Made by a program: the position numbers and the translations under genes. Below the pieces are notes generated by a model. It had not been told where the DNA came from. It saw nothing but the letters and a program-made list of their open reading frames with translations, and made no database searches. A stretch of DNA of 6,450 nucleotides from an uncultured Bacteroidales bacterium (GTDB lineage Bacteria; Bacteroidota; Bacteroidia; Bacteroidales; P3), in the NCBI GenBank assembly GCA_947176325.1, contig CAMWQD010000072.1, positions 1 to 6,450 of the forward strand, given 5' to 3'. Below, one piece after another: positions 1 through 6,450 of the stretch. How positions within the stretch are numbered: position 1 is the stretch's first letter; each line of letters begins with the position of its first letter.

Positions 1-1239
1 TTGAGCACCAACGCCATGAACAGCAACGGCAGCGCGGCCTGGAAAGCCTATAAGAAAGGCGCTTTCTTCGCCAACCCCTGCTTCACGCAGATTCACCCCA
101 CCTGCATCCCCGTTCACGGCGACTATCAGAGCAAGCTCACCCTCATGAGCGAAAGCCTCCGCAACGACGGACGCATCTGGGTGCCCAAAGACAAGGCCGA
201 CGTGGAGAAAATCCGCAAGGGCGAACTCAAACCCGAAGACTTGCCCGAAGAACGCCGCGACTACTATCTTGAACGCCGCTACCCCGCATTCGGCAACCTC
301 GTGCCCCGCGACGTGGCCTCCCGCGCCGCCAAGGAACGCTGCGACGCAGGCTTCGGAGTGAATGAAACCGGCTTGGCCGTTTTCCTCGACTTCAAGAGCG
401 CGATAGAACGTCTCGGCAAGGCCAAGATTGAAGAACGCTACGGCAATCTTTTCCAAATGTATCAGAAGATTACCGACAAAGACCCCTACAAGACCCCGAT
501 GATGATTTATCCCGCCGTCCACTACACGATGGGCGGGCTTTGGGTAGACTACGAATTGCAGACCACCGTGCCCGGCCTGTTTGCGTTGGGCGAGGCCAAT
601 TTCTCCGACCACGGCGCCAACCGCCTCGGAGCCTCGGCCTTGATGCAAGGTCTTTCCGACGGTTATTTCGTGATTCCCTACACCCTGCAAAACGCGCTCT
701 CTTCGCGGATTTCCGAAGGCCCCGTGCCTACCGACGGCCCCGAATTCGACGAAGCGGAAAACGAAGTGAAGAAACGCATCAATCACCTGCTCAGCATAAA
801 GGGACGCACCTCCCCCGACGCTTTCCACAAACGTCTCGGACATATCATGTGGGAATGCGTGGGCATGGGACGCACCAAGGCCGGTTTGGAACAGGCCGTG
901 AAGCAGATTCGCGAGCTGCGAGCCGAATTTTGGCGCGACATCAAGGTGGTGGGCAGCGCCGACAACATGAACGCCGAGCTCGAAAAGGCGCTCCGTCTGG
1001 CCGATTTCCTCGAAATGGGCGAGTTGATGGCGCGCGACGCTTTGTTGCGCGAGGAGTCGTGCGGCGGCCATTTCCGCGAGGAACATCAGACCGAGGAAGG
1101 CGAGGCCAAGCGCGACGACGAGAAGTTCATGCACGTGGCCGTGTGGGAATACAAGGGCGAGGAAGCCGACCCGCAGAGACACGAGGAACCTCTTGTTTAC
1201 GAAAACATCAAGGTGGCGACACGGAATTATAAAAATTAA
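1..1239 (+). CDS. sdhA: Succinate dehydrogenase/fumarate reductase flavoprotein subunit, 3' part (5' end outside window)
   Basis: This is the FAD-bearing catalytic subunit of the membrane-associated complex that interconverts succinate and fumarate; only the last 412 codons are present. The first codon, TTG, is an internal leucine and not a start, because the sequence begins in the middle of the conserved flavoprotein core. Counting from the first codon, the family motifs appear in order: the HPT active-site segment (32-34), PRDVASR (102-108) whose Arg103 should be the catalytic proton-transfer arginine, HYTMGG (174-179) with the substrate-binding His174, and HGANRLG (204-210) with substrate-binding Arg208. 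The helical C-terminal domain ends with the typical R-E-E-S-x-G-G-H-F-R-E stretch (350-360). Family members of this type are about 640-660 residues, so roughly 230-250 residues, including the N-terminal FAD dinucleotide-binding motif, lie upstream. sdhB follows after 13 bases. The direction of the reaction (fumarate reduction is likely in an anaerobe) cannot be decided from sequence, so frdA is an equally valid name. Confidence 0.96.
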   Translation: MSTNAMNSNGSAAWKAYKKGAFFANPCFTQIHPTCIPVHGDYQSKLTLMSESLRNDGRIWVPKDKADVEKIRKGELKPEDLPEERRDYYLERRYPAFGNLVPRDVASRAAKERCDAGFGVNETGLAVFLDFKSAIERLGKAKIEERYGNLFQMYQKITDKDPYKTPMMIYPAVHYTMGGLWVDYELQTTVPGLFALGEANFSDHGANRLGASALMQGLSDGYFVIPYTLQNALSSRISEGPVPTDGPEFDEAENEVKKRINHLLSIKGRTSPDAFHKRLGHIMWECVGMGRTKAGLEQAVKQIRELRAEFWRDIKVVGSADNMNAELEKALRLADFLEMGELMARDALLREESCGGHFREEHQTEEGEAKRDDEKFMHVAVWEYKGEEADPQRHEEPLVYENIKVATRNYKN

Positions 1240-1252
1240 ACAGCAAACGATA

Positions 1253-1990
1253 ATGAACTTCACACTGAAAATATGGCGGCAGGCGGGACCCAAGGCCAAA
1301 GGTCGTTTTGAAACCTACCCGATAAGCGGCATTTCGCCCGATTGCTCCTTTTTGGAGATGTTGGACATCCTCAACGAAAACCTCGTGAAAGAAGGCAAGG
1401 AACCCGTGTGTTTCGACCACGACTGCCGCGAGGGTATCTGCGGTATGTGCAGCCTCTACATCAACGGACATCCCCACGGCCCCGACAGCAAAATCACTAC
1501 GTGTCAGCTTCATATGCGCAAGTTCAAGGACGGCGACACCATCTACGTGGAACCTTGGCGCAGCGCGGCATTCCCCGTTATCAAAGACCTTACCGTAGAC
1601 CGTCAGGCCTTCGACAAGATCATTCAGGCCGGCGGCTTCATTTCGGCCACCACGGGAGGGGTGCCCGACGCCAATGCGATACCTATCCGCAAGCACGATG
1701 CCGACGTGGCCATGGACGCGGCGGCCTGCATCGGTTGCGGCGCGTGTGTGGCGGCCTGCAAGAATGCTTCGGCCATGCTGTTCGTATCGGCCAAGGTATC
1801 GCATTTGGCGCACTTGCCGCAAGGCAAGATTGAAGCCGCCGAGCGTGTTAAAAAGATGATTGCCAAGATGGACGAGCTCGGCTTCGGCAACTGCACCAAC
1901 ACGGGTGCATGCGAGGCGGAATGTCCCAAGGGCATCAAGATTCTTCATATCGCCAAGCTGAACCGCGAGTTCATCAAGGCTTCCTTTTGA
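1253..1990 (+). CDS. sdhB: Succinate dehydrogenase/fumarate reductase iron-sulfur subunit
   Basis: This 245-residue subunit carries electrons between the SdhA flavin and the quinone site in the membrane subunit. All cluster ligands are visible. The N-terminal ferredoxin-like domain has Cys58, Cys63, Cys66 and Cys84 for the [2Fe-2S] cluster. The C-terminal domain has Cys159, Cys162 and Cys165 plus Cys224 (in a CP pair) for [4Fe-4S], and Cys169, Cys214 and Cys220 for [3Fe-4S], assigned by the standard pattern of the family. The gap between the third and fourth [2Fe-2S] cysteines is 17 residues, against 11 in E. coli FrdB; this longer loop is, from memory, normal for the non-classical branch found in Bacteroidota and Actinobacteria. 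The ATG at 1253 is preferred because it gives the usual N-terminus; the frame is open upstream to an ATG at 1193, but that would overlap sdhA and add an unrelated basic stretch. No Shine-Dalgarno sequence is seen. The gap to sdhA is 13 bases, so the two are surely co-transcribed. Confidence 0.97.
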   Translation: MNFTLKIWRQAGPKAKGRFETYPISGISPDCSFLEMLDILNENLVKEGKEPVCFDHDCREGICGMCSLYINGHPHGPDSKITTCQLHMRKFKDGDTIYVEPWRSAAFPVIKDLTVDRQAFDKIIQAGGFISATTGGVPDANAIPIRKHDADVAMDAAACIGCGACVAACKNASAMLFVSAKVSHLAHLPQGKIEAAERVKKMIAKMDELGFGNCTNTGACEAECPKGIKILHIAKLNREFIKASF

Positions 1991-2005
1991 TATTGAAACG
2001 TTCTG

Positions 2006-2611
2006 ATGGACGGAAAGTACAACAAGCAAGAAAATTATCCCGCCGGCCTCACTGCCGAACTGGCCGAGCATTGCAGGGCGATCCTCGCCCTTTTGGGCGA
2101 GGATCCGGCCCGGGAAGGCCTCTTGGCCACGCCCACGCGCGTGGCCAAGGCCCTGCAATTCCTCACGCAGGGCTACGACCAAGACCCCGTGCAGATTCTC
2201 AAAAGCGCGATGTTCAAGGAAGACTACAAGCAGATGGTCATTGTCAAGGACATCGAAATCTATTCGCTCTGCGAACACCACATGATGCCCTTTTTCGGCA
2301 AGGCGCACGTGGCCTATATTCCCAACGGCTATATCGTGGGGCTGAGCAAGATTCCCCGCGTGGTGGACGTGTTCGCCCGCCGTCTGCAAGTGCAGGAACG
2401 GCTCACCACCCAAATCAAGGAGTGCATTCAAAACGCCCTGCATCCCATAGGTGTGGCGGTAGTGATTGAGGCTCAGCACCTTTGCATGTCGATGCGCGGG
2501 GTGCAGAAGCAGAATTCCGTCACCACCACCAGCGACTTCACGGGCGGTTTTCTCACCGACCCCAAAACGAGGGGGGAATTTTTGCGGCTCATCGGAAGCG
2601 AGTTGCGTTGA
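2006..2611 (+). CDS. folE: GTP cyclohydrolase I (type IA, zinc-dependent)
   Basis: This cytoplasmic enzyme converts GTP to 7,8-dihydroneopterin triphosphate, the first step of tetrahydrofolate synthesis and also the entry to 7-deazaguanine (queuosine) synthesis. The 201-residue protein has the family hallmarks: E-D-P-x-R-E-G-L-x-x-T-P-x-R (32-45), the CEHH motif (89-92) within the long conserved block ending I-P-R-V-V (116-120), and the H-L-C-M-x-M-R-G motif (158-165). Zinc ligands should be Cys89, His92 and Cys160; the 71-residue spacing between the two cysteines equals that of E. coli FolE (110 and 181). His91 and His158 match the catalytic histidines. The length suits the compact bacterial form. 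The start at 2006 lies 15 bases after the sdhB stop, with no Shine-Dalgarno sequence. The spacing indicates read-through from the sdhAB genes, although no functional tie to them is obvious. A probable terminator follows at 2661. Confidence 0.97.
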   Translation: MDGKYNKQENYPAGLTAELAEHCRAILALLGEDPAREGLLATPTRVAKALQFLTQGYDQDPVQILKSAMFKEDYKQMVIVKDIEIYSLCEHHMMPFFGKAHVAYIPNGYIVGLSKIPRVVDVFARRLQVQERLTTQIKECIQNALHPIGVAVVIEAQHLCMSMRGVQKQNSVTTTSDFTGGFLTDPKTRGEFLRLIGSELR

Positions 2612-2632
2612 TTTTCACCAATTTTTCTTAAC

Positions 2633-2658
2633 TTTACGCGGGTATATTATGGCGTAAA
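2633..2658. repeat. Short perfect inverted repeat, 7-base arms
   Basis: The arm TTTACGC (2633-2639) is the exact reverse complement of GCGTAAA (2652-2658), with a 12-base AT-rich spacer. It lies 21 bases after the folE stop codon. No T run follows the right arm directly, so it is not a classical terminator by itself. It could be a binding site for a dimeric regulator or a stabilising 3' hairpin next to the larger hairpin at 2661. A 7-base arm pair in AT-rich DNA may also be chance. Confidence 0.3.
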
Positions 2659-2660
2659 AC

Positions 2661-2711
2661 AGCCTAATTGGTTCGTATTTAACATATTGCGGACTAATTT
2701 GGCTTGTTTTT
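2661..2711 (+). terminator. Probable Rho-independent terminator of the sdhAB-folE unit
   Basis: Bases 2661-2677 pair with 2688-2704: thirteen Watson-Crick pairs, three G-T wobbles and one T-T mismatch (2665 with 2700), leaving a 10-base loop at 2678-2687. The base of the stem is AGCC/GGCT. It is followed by T, G and then five T residues (2707-2711), which would give the U-rich tail after the hairpin. It stands 49 bases after the folE stop, where the operon should end, and 64 bases before the next start codon. The wobbles and AT-rich middle make it weaker than a textbook terminator. Confidence 0.68.
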
Positions 2712-2775
2712 GCTATGGTTGGGTCGTGCCATATCCGTGCAAGGCCTCACTATGCCCCAACGTAAAGCAGGTTTT

Positions 2776-2868
2776 ATGAAAAACACTTCGACAATTCGTT
2801 TTGCATGGCTCCCGGTAGTCTTCACCCTACTTGCTCTCTCTATGCCCTTTCGGAGTGTGACGCAAGGG
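2776..2868 (+). other. Predicted signal peptide coding region of the large protein
   Basis: The first 31 residues have a short basic N-region (Lys2, Arg8), a hydrophobic core from about Phe9 to Phe25 (with Pro13 and Pro24), and a polar tail with small residues at Thr29 and Gly31, fitting cleavage before Gln32. There is no cysteine in the first 50 residues, so a lipoprotein signal is excluded. The exact cleavage point is a guess; Sec-type export is the firm part. Confidence 0.75.
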
Positions 2869-5800
2869 CAAGAAGTCAAGTTCATCAATGTCAGCGATGG
2901 TTCGGAGTGGAAAGCTCCTAACAACGTCATTTGTTTCAATACTCGGGAAATAGCTGTTGCCGTTACGGGTGCCGAAAGTATGTGCACGTGGACGGTGAAC
3001 GATGCAAGCAAGACCTATCTGACGGATCTTGTCTACGAAGGGGCGTTGCACGACACGGTGCGGATGCGTTATAACCCGGTGGGCAATAATTCCCTTCAGT
3101 TGGGGGTTGTGGTGAGCTGGATACAAGGCGATGGAAAAGTATTTCAAAGACAGGTTTCCTTTGAGGCTTCTTGCCCTGCCGCAGACCCGGGAGCCATTAC
3201 CATTCTCACCTACACGGGAGAAAGACGCATCGGCTACAATTCGTCTGCCACCACACAAACCAAGGAAATTTATTGCGAGGGTTTGACTTATGAGTTGAAT
3301 GTATTGGATGGCATGGACAGGACCTATACCGAGAGTGCGCCCTTGCAGTACGCTTGGTTTACAGCCGATACCATCGACGATAAGATAGAGGGCTTTACCG
3401 TGCAGGATTATACGTCGGGAGCGGCAAAGAACAAGGCGCAATCCCGAGTGTTCATGAGCGATACGGGAAGCTATTGGATGGTGCGTGCCAGAACTTGCGA
3501 TGCCTCCGGTATGGTTGCCAAGCCTTCGTTCAAGAAAATCGAGAACGTTCTTCGCAAGACCATTGTTTCCGATACACTGAGGGTGAAGCATATCCGTTAT
3601 ATCGAGCCGGAAGAAGGCGAACAGAAGGTATGGGTGTCGATAGACGAAACGCCCGACAAGAACATGAAGAACGTGGCCTGTGTGTATTATTCGGATTCGG
3701 TCAACAATAAGAAGTTTGAAAAAATCTACGAAGGAAACGAAAAGGGGCAGACTGGGTCGATGCCTTCCGCCGAAGAGAGTGTGAGCGGGTATATAGACTT
3801 AGAGGCGAGTCCTTTCGATTTCTCCGAAGATATTTTCTTTCCGCACTATCGTTTCAAGTGGATTTACGATACCGCCGACTTGGAAATCGCCACCGACAAG
3901 ATGCGGCCGAATACAAGTAGGAGCGAGGACAAGGGATTCGGCCCCGACAGGGCTCGTATTTGCTTTAAAATCAAAGAACGTCCTGTTGTAACCGACAAGG
4001 AGAAAGAAGAAGGGGTGAACCGCAAGAAAATTCCTGTAAGTTTTGAGGTATATTGTCCCGAATGTGAGGAAGAGGCGATTAAAAACGGACGTACCGGGGA
4101 TGATGCGCTCTACCGCAAGAAGAGCGAGACGTTGACCCTTCTCCGTATAGACTCCCTGCCCGAAGAATTGCCTTATACGCCCACGTTCCGTATGGGAGAT
4201 AATCCTCCCGAACTTATCGAAGACAATGTCCCCGAGATATGTGGTAATACGGTCTATCAGTTGTGCGGAAAAGCCGATGACGAAGATGCGGACTACGGAC
4301 GGTTGAGTTTTGTGTGGAACATATTGAGATCACCGGCAACATGGAAGAGAGAAGACAGCAGGGAGGGTTGCGTAGGTGTCAAGACGCCCGAAATTGCACA
4401 GACCGAAACGCATTTCGGCGATACGTGCAAGCTTTTCGTCTATCCCCGCAATCAATGTTTCCGCAATGGATGGAAAGATACTAAACGCGATACGGTGACC
4501 GTCTATGTGAAGGCTTTGCCGCCCGCGCCCTCTATCGTAGACCCTCTTGACGAAAGTTACACACGTCCGTTTGTGGGAACAAAGGAACCCGAGAAACCGG
4601 ATGCTTTCGACAACAAGGCTTCCATATTGCTTTGCAACTACAACGCAATCAACGAGAATTGGCCCATTCGGAGTTATTATCTGATTTCGAAGAACAGTCC
4701 CATCAAACCGCAAAAAGATGACGGAAGAGAAGGTGGTTACACGTTAACGCTTCCCGAGGGTTTTGAGGGTACGATTTCCTACCAAATCACTTCGCTCGAC
4801 GGAACCACGAACCCCAACGACACCAACATCATCACCCTTTCTGTAAACGGAGAGTCGGCGCGTAATAAACTGGCGGGCGAAAGTCAGCTGGCTTTCGGGT
4901 TAGCGGCGGCCAACGAGTGCGGTCCGGGCTCGGCAATGTACTATCCGGTAAATATCATCGATACCTTGCCGGTTTACGAACACATCCGTCACACTCCTTT
5001 CGAAGCGGATACGACTTTGGATTCCATAGGGTGGGCATGTGAAGGTGAATTGTGGCGTTGGACGTTGCAAGGCGAAGAGGGTAGCGACAAGCGTTATGAA
5101 GTGCGGCCTTTGGTATCGGCGGAAGGCGGTTATTCGGGTGCGGCGCGCAACACCGACAAGGTAGAATATGTGTGGACCTTTACCGATCCCACTTGGTATT
5201 TCCAACAGGCTACATTGGCGGGTGCCAATCCCACCACCGTGGGGTTCGGTCGGAATTCGGGACAGGTGTGGCTGGCCTTGCGCAACCGTTGCGGAACAAG
5301 CAAGCCCCGTCCGGGCGACTATGTGAACGTGAGACCCTTTACGCGGGTCAAGATTATGGTGACGGATATGACGGACGCCGCCACGATGCAGCCCGCCTAC
5401 GACCCCTTGCTGGCACCGGGTGCTCAGGGGGCCGCCTCCAATCAGGAATTCTTAGTGCAGCCTTGCCGGGGAACGAATCTGGTGTATGCGGCCGATACTT
5501 CCTATCTCACCGAAGAATATCTTTGGTGTTTTCCCGACGATTGGAAGGTGCTCGATGAGTTTGGCTACAATACGGCCACATGGATAGGCACGGGCGACAG
5601 CGCCAATTTCGCCCGTACCAAAAACGACAGTCTTTTCGACCCTATGCGGGGTATCGATGAGATGCGCGTGAGCGTGCAGGTGGGTGGCGATACGGGCAAC
5701 ATCATGGTTATCGGCAAGAAGTCGGGTTGTAGCTTCTTCTACGACAATGTGGCGGGAGGTAGTGCGCATCCGGAATTGAGAGGTGGGCACCGCGCCGACA

Positions 5801-6450
5801 GCCTCCGTGTCTTCGTGCGTCCTTTTACGGGCAAACCTTCGTTGCTCGCGTGGTCGAAAGATCTTTGCGTCCGCACCACGCAGACGCTTGCGGTGAAGCC
5901 CGACCCCACGCAAGACAAGAAGACGCAGCAGGAAACCTATTTCACATGGACTTTCCCCGAAGACTGGATTGTGAATTACCGCAACGCCCGCCGCGATACG
6001 GTGGACGTGGTGATACCGGACCGCATTACCGAAGAAGGTGTGACGCCTTTGCGCGGCGATACGGTGAAGGTCTATTCCCACCGTCACGATTGCGACCCCA
6101 CCAACAAGGGCGACAGCATCCTTCATGTGTTCCGTCTTGTGGATACCCTCTCTCTCGATCCGGGAAGTATATTCAAGGATTTGTTGCACAAGGGCATGGC
6201 CCTTAACCTTTCGCCTTGCGAGGGCGATACCGTGGAATATACCTTGGATGGTTCGTTCCATGCGGAGATGGACTCCATCGTATTCCGTTGGAGTTTGGCC
6301 AAGGATTTGAACGGAACCCATAATTTTGAAACGGGCGACTCCATAGACCTCACCGGCTGGCGGGTGCTCAACGAAGGTTCCTATTCGGCCAATCCCCGTA
6401 ACCCCACCACGGGTTTGAAGATGATTGTGGGACGCGCTCCCATGCGGATT
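2776..6450 (+). CDS. Very large exported multi-module PKD/Ig-like protein, 3' end outside window
   Basis: One frame is open from 2776 to the last base with no stop (at least 1225 codons), so the C-terminus is missing. I do not recognise the gene by name. Residues 1-31 look like a signal peptide, placing the protein outside the inner membrane. The rest is beta-rich, with few helix-like stretches, and reads as a series of Ig/PKD-like sandwiches. Their core motif, aromatic-x-Trp, recurs at Trp194, Trp362, Trp514, Trp800, Trp917, Trp1058 and Trp1172; at Trp917 and Trp1058 it continues as F-P-x-D-W. Residues 798-842 closely resemble PKD-like repeats of Bacteroidota (YVWTF to RNRCGTS). Linker strands such as D-T-V/L-x-V close several modules (266-270, 572-576, 1008-1012). 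No catalytic motif was seen. Known proteins of this style are secreted by type IX secretion or surface-anchored through a C-terminal domain; here that part is not visible. The ATG at 2776 is chosen because the signal peptide starts there, with a weak AGCAGG 4 bases upstream; an in-frame ATG at 2752 would add eight residues. The last in-frame stop upstream is at 2695-2697. Confidence 0.93.
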   Translation, partial: MKNTSTIRFAWLPVVFTLLALSMPFRSVTQGQEVKFINVSDGSEWKAPNNVICFNTREIAVAVTGAESMCTWTVNDASKTYLTDLVYEGALHDTVRMRYNPVGNNSLQLGVVVSWIQGDGKVFQRQVSFEASCPAADPGAITILTYTGERRIGYNSSATTQTKEIYCEGLTYELNVLDGMDRTYTESAPLQYAWFTADTIDDKIEGFTVQDYTSGAAKNKAQSRVFMSDTGSYWMVRARTCDASGMVAKPSFKKIENVLRKTIVSDTLRVKHIRYIEPEEGEQKVWVSIDETPDKNMKNVACVYYSDSVNNKKFEKIYEGNEKGQTGSMPSAEESVSGYIDLEASPFDFSEDIFFPHYRFKWIYDTADLEIATDKMRPNTSRSEDKGFGPDRARICFKIKERPVVTDKEKEEGVNRKKIPVSFEVYCPECEEEAIKNGRTGDDALYRKKSETLTLLRIDSLPEELPYTPTFRMGDNPPELIEDNVPEICGNTVYQLCGKADDEDADYGRLSFVWNILRSPATWKREDSREGCVGVKTPEIAQTETHFGDTCKLFVYPRNQCFRNGWKDTKRDTVTVYVKALPPAPSIVDPLDESYTRPFVGTKEPEKPDAFDNKASILLCNYNAINENWPIRSYYLISKNSPIKPQKDDGREGGYTLTLPEGFEGTISYQITSLDGTTNPNDTNIITLSVNGESARNKLAGESQLAFGLAAANECGPGSAMYYPVNIIDTLPVYEHIRHTPFEADTTLDSIGWACEGELWRWTLQGEEGSDKRYEVRPLVSAEGGYSGAARNTDKVEYVWTFTDPTWYFQQATLAGANPTTVGFGRNSGQVWLALRNRCGTSKPRPGDYVNVRPFTRVKIMVTDMTDAATMQPAYDPLLAPGAQGAASNQEFLVQPCRGTNLVYAADTSYLTEEYLWCFPDDWKVLDEFGYNTATWIGTGDSANFARTKNDSLFDPMRGIDEMRVSVQVGGDTGNIMVIGKKSGCSFFYDNVAGGSAHPELRGGHRADSLRVFVRPFTGKPSLLAWSKDLCVRTTQTLAVKPDPTQDKKTQQETYFTWTFPEDWIVNYRNARRDTVDVVIPDRITEEGVTPLRGDTVKVYSHRHDCDPTNKGDSILHVFRLVDTLSLDPGSIFKDLLHKGMALNLSPCEGDTVEYTLDGSFHAEMDSIVFRWSLAKDLNGTHNFETGDSIDLTGWRVLNEGSYSANPRNPTTGLKMIVGRAPMRI
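5038..6450 (+). repeat. Protein-level tandem modules, the clearest four PKD-like repeats
   Basis: Within the large protein, residues 755-1225 hold four successive modules of similar plan, divergent at DNA level. Each opens with a cysteine (Cys755, Cys897, Cys1031, Cys1148), in two cases in a P-C-x-G context. An aromatic-x-Trp strand follows (Trp800, Trp917, Trp1058, Trp1172), and where complete the module closes with a second cysteine (Cys839, Cys985, Cys1106). Starts are 142, 134 and 117 residues apart. The fourth module is cut by the window end. The one closest to a standard PKD-like repeat is the first, ending N-R-C-G-T-S. Homology between the modules is inferred from these landmarks only. 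Confidence 0.6.

Noticed and set aside
540..1232. 230-codon plus-strand frame inside sdhA
   Set aside because: It is an out-of-frame reading of sdhA with an Arg-rich, low-complexity product; sdhA in the other frame has all family motifs.
1193..1252. Earlier ATG for sdhB, giving 20 extra residues and overlap with sdhA
   Set aside because: The extra residues are basic and unlike any SdhB N-terminus; the ATG at 1253 begins the normal family sequence.
1909..2469. 186-codon plus-strand frame across the sdhB end and folE
   Set aside because: It is a shifted reading of folE with no recognisable domain.
1208..2479. 423-codon open frame on the minus strand opposite sdhB and folE
   Set aside because: It lies fully antisense to two unmistakable conserved genes, its translation resembles no protein family, and GC-rich codon use readily leaves such frames open.
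2714..2721. TATGGTTG as a -7 promoter element for the large gene
   Set aside because: It differs from TAnnTTTG at one position and no TTTG or TTG lies 19-21 bases upstream; the nearest candidates are 12 or 24 bases away.
2827..3591. 254-codon open frame on the minus strand
   Set aside because: It overlaps the start of the large exported protein, whose plus-strand frame has a signal peptide and module motifs; the antisense product has neither.
4054..4065. C-P-E-C (residues 427-430 of the large protein) as a metal or redox CxxC site
   Set aside because: There is no second CxxC or histidine pair nearby and no thioredoxin-like or zinc-ribbon context; it may simply be a local disulfide.
5452..6321. 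289-codon open frame on the minus strand
   Set aside because: It is antisense to the PKD-like modules of the large protein; the translation is rich in Arg, His and Val with no domain pattern.

Overview
The window looks like chromosomal DNA from a member of the Bacteroidota, most likely the order Bacteroidales. Three things point there. The succinate dehydrogenase/fumarate reductase subunits are of the non-classical type found in that phylum. The starts of sdhB and folE lack Shine-Dalgarno sequences. The last third to half of the window encodes a very large exported protein built of PKD/Ig-like modules, a protein style common in that phylum. The assignment rests on recognising protein families by eye, not on a database search.

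Positions 1-2611 hold three genes read left to right with very short gaps (13 and 15 bases): the 3' part of sdhA (flavoprotein subunit, start outside the window), complete sdhB (iron-sulfur subunit) and complete folE (GTP cyclohydrolase I). They look like one transcription unit, with sdhC probably further upstream, outside the window. SdhA and SdhB form the soluble half of the membrane enzyme that interconverts succinate and fumarate and exchanges electrons with the quinone pool. FolE makes dihydroneopterin triphosphate for folate and related pterin or deazaguanine pathways, and has no obvious direct link to the respiratory enzyme.

Positions 2612-2775 are the only real intergenic region. It contains a short perfect inverted repeat (2633-2658) and then a long imperfect hairpin followed by a T run (2661-2711), read here as the terminator of the sdhAB-folE unit.

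From 2776 to the last base, one reading frame stays open with no stop codon. It encodes at least 1225 residues, starting with a signal peptide and continuing as a chain of beta-rich modules, each marked by a central aromatic-x-Trp motif and by a pair of cysteines about 70-95 residues apart. The C-terminus, which would show how the protein is anchored or secreted, lies outside the window. This uncharacterised giant surface protein is the most interesting item here. No mobile element, CRISPR array, tRNA or rRNA was seen.
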